DNA of 64,000 nt from Burkholderia sp052045245 (GTDB lineage Bacteria; Pseudomonadota; Gammaproteobacteria; Burkholderiales; Burkholderiaceae): assembly GCF_052045245.1 (NCBI RefSeq), contig NZ_JBQEON010000036.1, positions 4,970 to 68,969 on the forward strand. The letters run 5' to 3'. Within the stretch, counting starts at the first letter, position 1. Each line of letters opens with the position of its first letter. The notes below the pieces were generated by a model that saw nothing but the letters and a program-made list of their open reading frames with translations, was not told where the DNA came from and did not search any database. Below, one piece after another: positions 63,252 through 64,000 of this stretch. The position numbers and the translations under genes were made by a program.

Positions 63252-63815
63252 TCACGCGCTGCCCGATGCCGGATAGCGGACGTCGAGCACGTCGATCGGC
63301 TGCGGACCGGCCGGCGTCATCAGCGTGACGGTATCGCCGATCTTCGCCTTGATGAGCGCACGCGCGACCGGCGAGATCCAGCTGACGCAGCCGCGATCGA
63401 GATCGACCTCGTCGATCCCGACGATCGTGATGGTGTGATCCTCGCCGTCCGGCGTCGCGTAATCGACGGTCGCGCCGAAGAACACCTGGTCGACATTCTC
63501 CTGCCGGCTCGCGTCGACGACTTCGGCGAGATCGAGCCGCTTCGTCAGGAAGCGAATGCGGCGGTCGATTTCGCGCAGCCGCCGCTTGCCGTAGATGTAG
63601 TCGCCGTTCTCCGACCGGTCGCCATTCGACGCGGCCCACGACACCAGCTTCACGACCTCGGGACGCTCGACGTCGATCAGGCTCAGGAGCTCGTCCCTGA
63701 GCCGCTTGTGACCGGCTGGCGTGATGTAGTTCTTCGTGCCCGCCGGAATCGCGGGTTGACTCGGGTCGAGATCGTCGTCGTCGCCGTCCGACTCTTTGAC
63801 AAACGCCTTGTTCAT
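63252..63815 (-). CDS. greB: Transcription elongation factor GreB
   Basis: A 187-residue factor that stimulates RNA polymerase to cleave backtracked transcripts. The N-terminal coiled coil carries SWAASNGDRSENGDYIYGKRRL, including the acidic tip, and the C-terminal FKBP-like domain ends the protein. An acidic N-terminal extension (ESDGDDDDLDPSQ) distinguishes it from GreA. It is convergent with the porin gene. Confidence 0.92.
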   Translation of the reverse strand: MNKAFVKESDGDDDDLDPSQPAIPAGTKNYITPAGHKRLRDELLSLIDVERPEVVKLVSWAASNGDRSENGDYIYGKRRLREIDRRIRFLTKRLDLAEVVDASRQENVDQVFFGATVDYATPDGEDHTITIVGIDEVDLDRGCVSWISPVARALIKAKIGDTVTLMTPAGPQPIDVLDVRYPASGSA

Positions 63816-63926
63816 GATGCGGATTCAACACATGGATGACTGATGCTTCAAGGGTACACGAACGCGGCCGCGCCAGATCGGGTGACATATTTTGCGAATA
63901 AGGCTTCCCTTTTTATACGACTCTGC

Positions 63927-63932
63927 TATACT
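63927..63932 (+). promoter_or_regulatory. -10 element of tRNA-Arg
   Basis: TATACT lies 14 bp before the tRNA. The -35 (around 63904) is poor. Confidence 0.45.
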
Positions 63933-63945
63933 TCCGCTTCTGCGT

Positions 63946-64000
63946 GCGGCTGTAGCTCAGTTGGATAGAGTACTTGGCTACGAACCAAGGGGTCGTGGGT
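63946..64000 (+). tRNA. tRNA-Arg (anticodon ACG), cut by the window edge
   Basis: The acceptor GCGGCTG, D-arm AGCTCAGTTGGATAGAG and anticodon stem TTGGCT/ACCAA with ACG at 63980-63982 are present; the T-arm begins but the 3' end is outside. It reads CGU and, after A-to-I editing, CGC and CGA. Confidence 0.9.

Overview
The window is dense (about 90% coding), very GC-rich housekeeping DNA of a Burkholderia, most likely a Burkholderia cepacia complex member, primary chromosome. The call rests on protein-level resemblance (GyrA, S1, LapA/LapB, Gram-negative porin, OmpA-type protein with a W-rich N-terminus), on the tmRNA tag ANDDTFALAA, and on the gene order gyrA-DUF2059-serC-pheA-tyrA-aroA-cmk-rpsA-ihfB-lapA-lapB, which is typical of the Burkholderiaceae. 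No phage, insertion sequence, CRISPR array or plasmid module was seen. Functions are assigned from motifs and remembered families; no database search was run.

Layout. 1-2.9 kb: end of an alpha/beta hydrolase, a histone-deacetylase-like amidohydrolase and the lytic transglycosylase MltB. 2.9-10.1 kb (all minus): cysM, comEA, the LPS inner-core heptose genes hldD and hldA, ugd, lapB, lapA and ihfB. 10.1-20.7 kb (all minus): rpsA, cmk, aroA, tyrA, pheA, serC, a DUF2059 protein and gyrA, which together make a shikimate/aromatic/serine block beside core replication and translation genes. 21.2-23.9 kb (plus): ompA-like gene, ubiG, gph and ssrA (tmRNA). 24.1-25.1 kb: two small exported proteins.

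25.2-31.7 kb: an NAD-dependent, molybdenum formate dehydrogenase operon (fdsGBAD) with a divergent ModE-type regulator that starts at TTG. 31.7-41.9 kb: a mixed accessory stretch with an FAD monooxygenase, a TPR/OGT-like protein, an eroded MFS transporter, a proline/alanine-rich hypothetical, a DUF2968 protein, a class-I amidotransferase-type hydrolase, a GntR regulator with an amidase, and dsbB. 42.5-46.3 kb: purine salvage and catabolism genes (xdhC, adenosine/adenine deaminase, a small membrane ORF, guanine deaminase). 46.4-47.2 kb: a yybP-ykoY (Mn2+) riboswitch controlling a TMEM165/GDT1-family exporter. 47.2-52.4 kb: a DUF4136 lipoprotein, pepN, fbp and tRNA-Thr(CGU).

52.4-53.1 kb: remnants of an FAD monooxygenase and its DUF2783 partner, just beside the tRNA. 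53.2-58.2 kb: a YeaQ/GlsB-like membrane protein, then a coupled minus-strand operon (DUF2946, TonB receptor, beta-propeller protein, thioredoxin-like protein) that looks like a metal, probably copper, handling locus. 58.3-64 kb: a 48-residue ORF, secreted chorismate mutase, a DnaQ/GIY-YIG nuclease, a cold-shock protein, a small hypothetical, a candidate small RNA, a porin, greB and the start of tRNA-Arg(ACG).

The most interesting new-looking elements are the candidate sRNA at 61512-61598, the metal-type operon at 53534-58142, the eroded monooxygenase/tRNA junction, and small coupled ORFs that are easy to miss.
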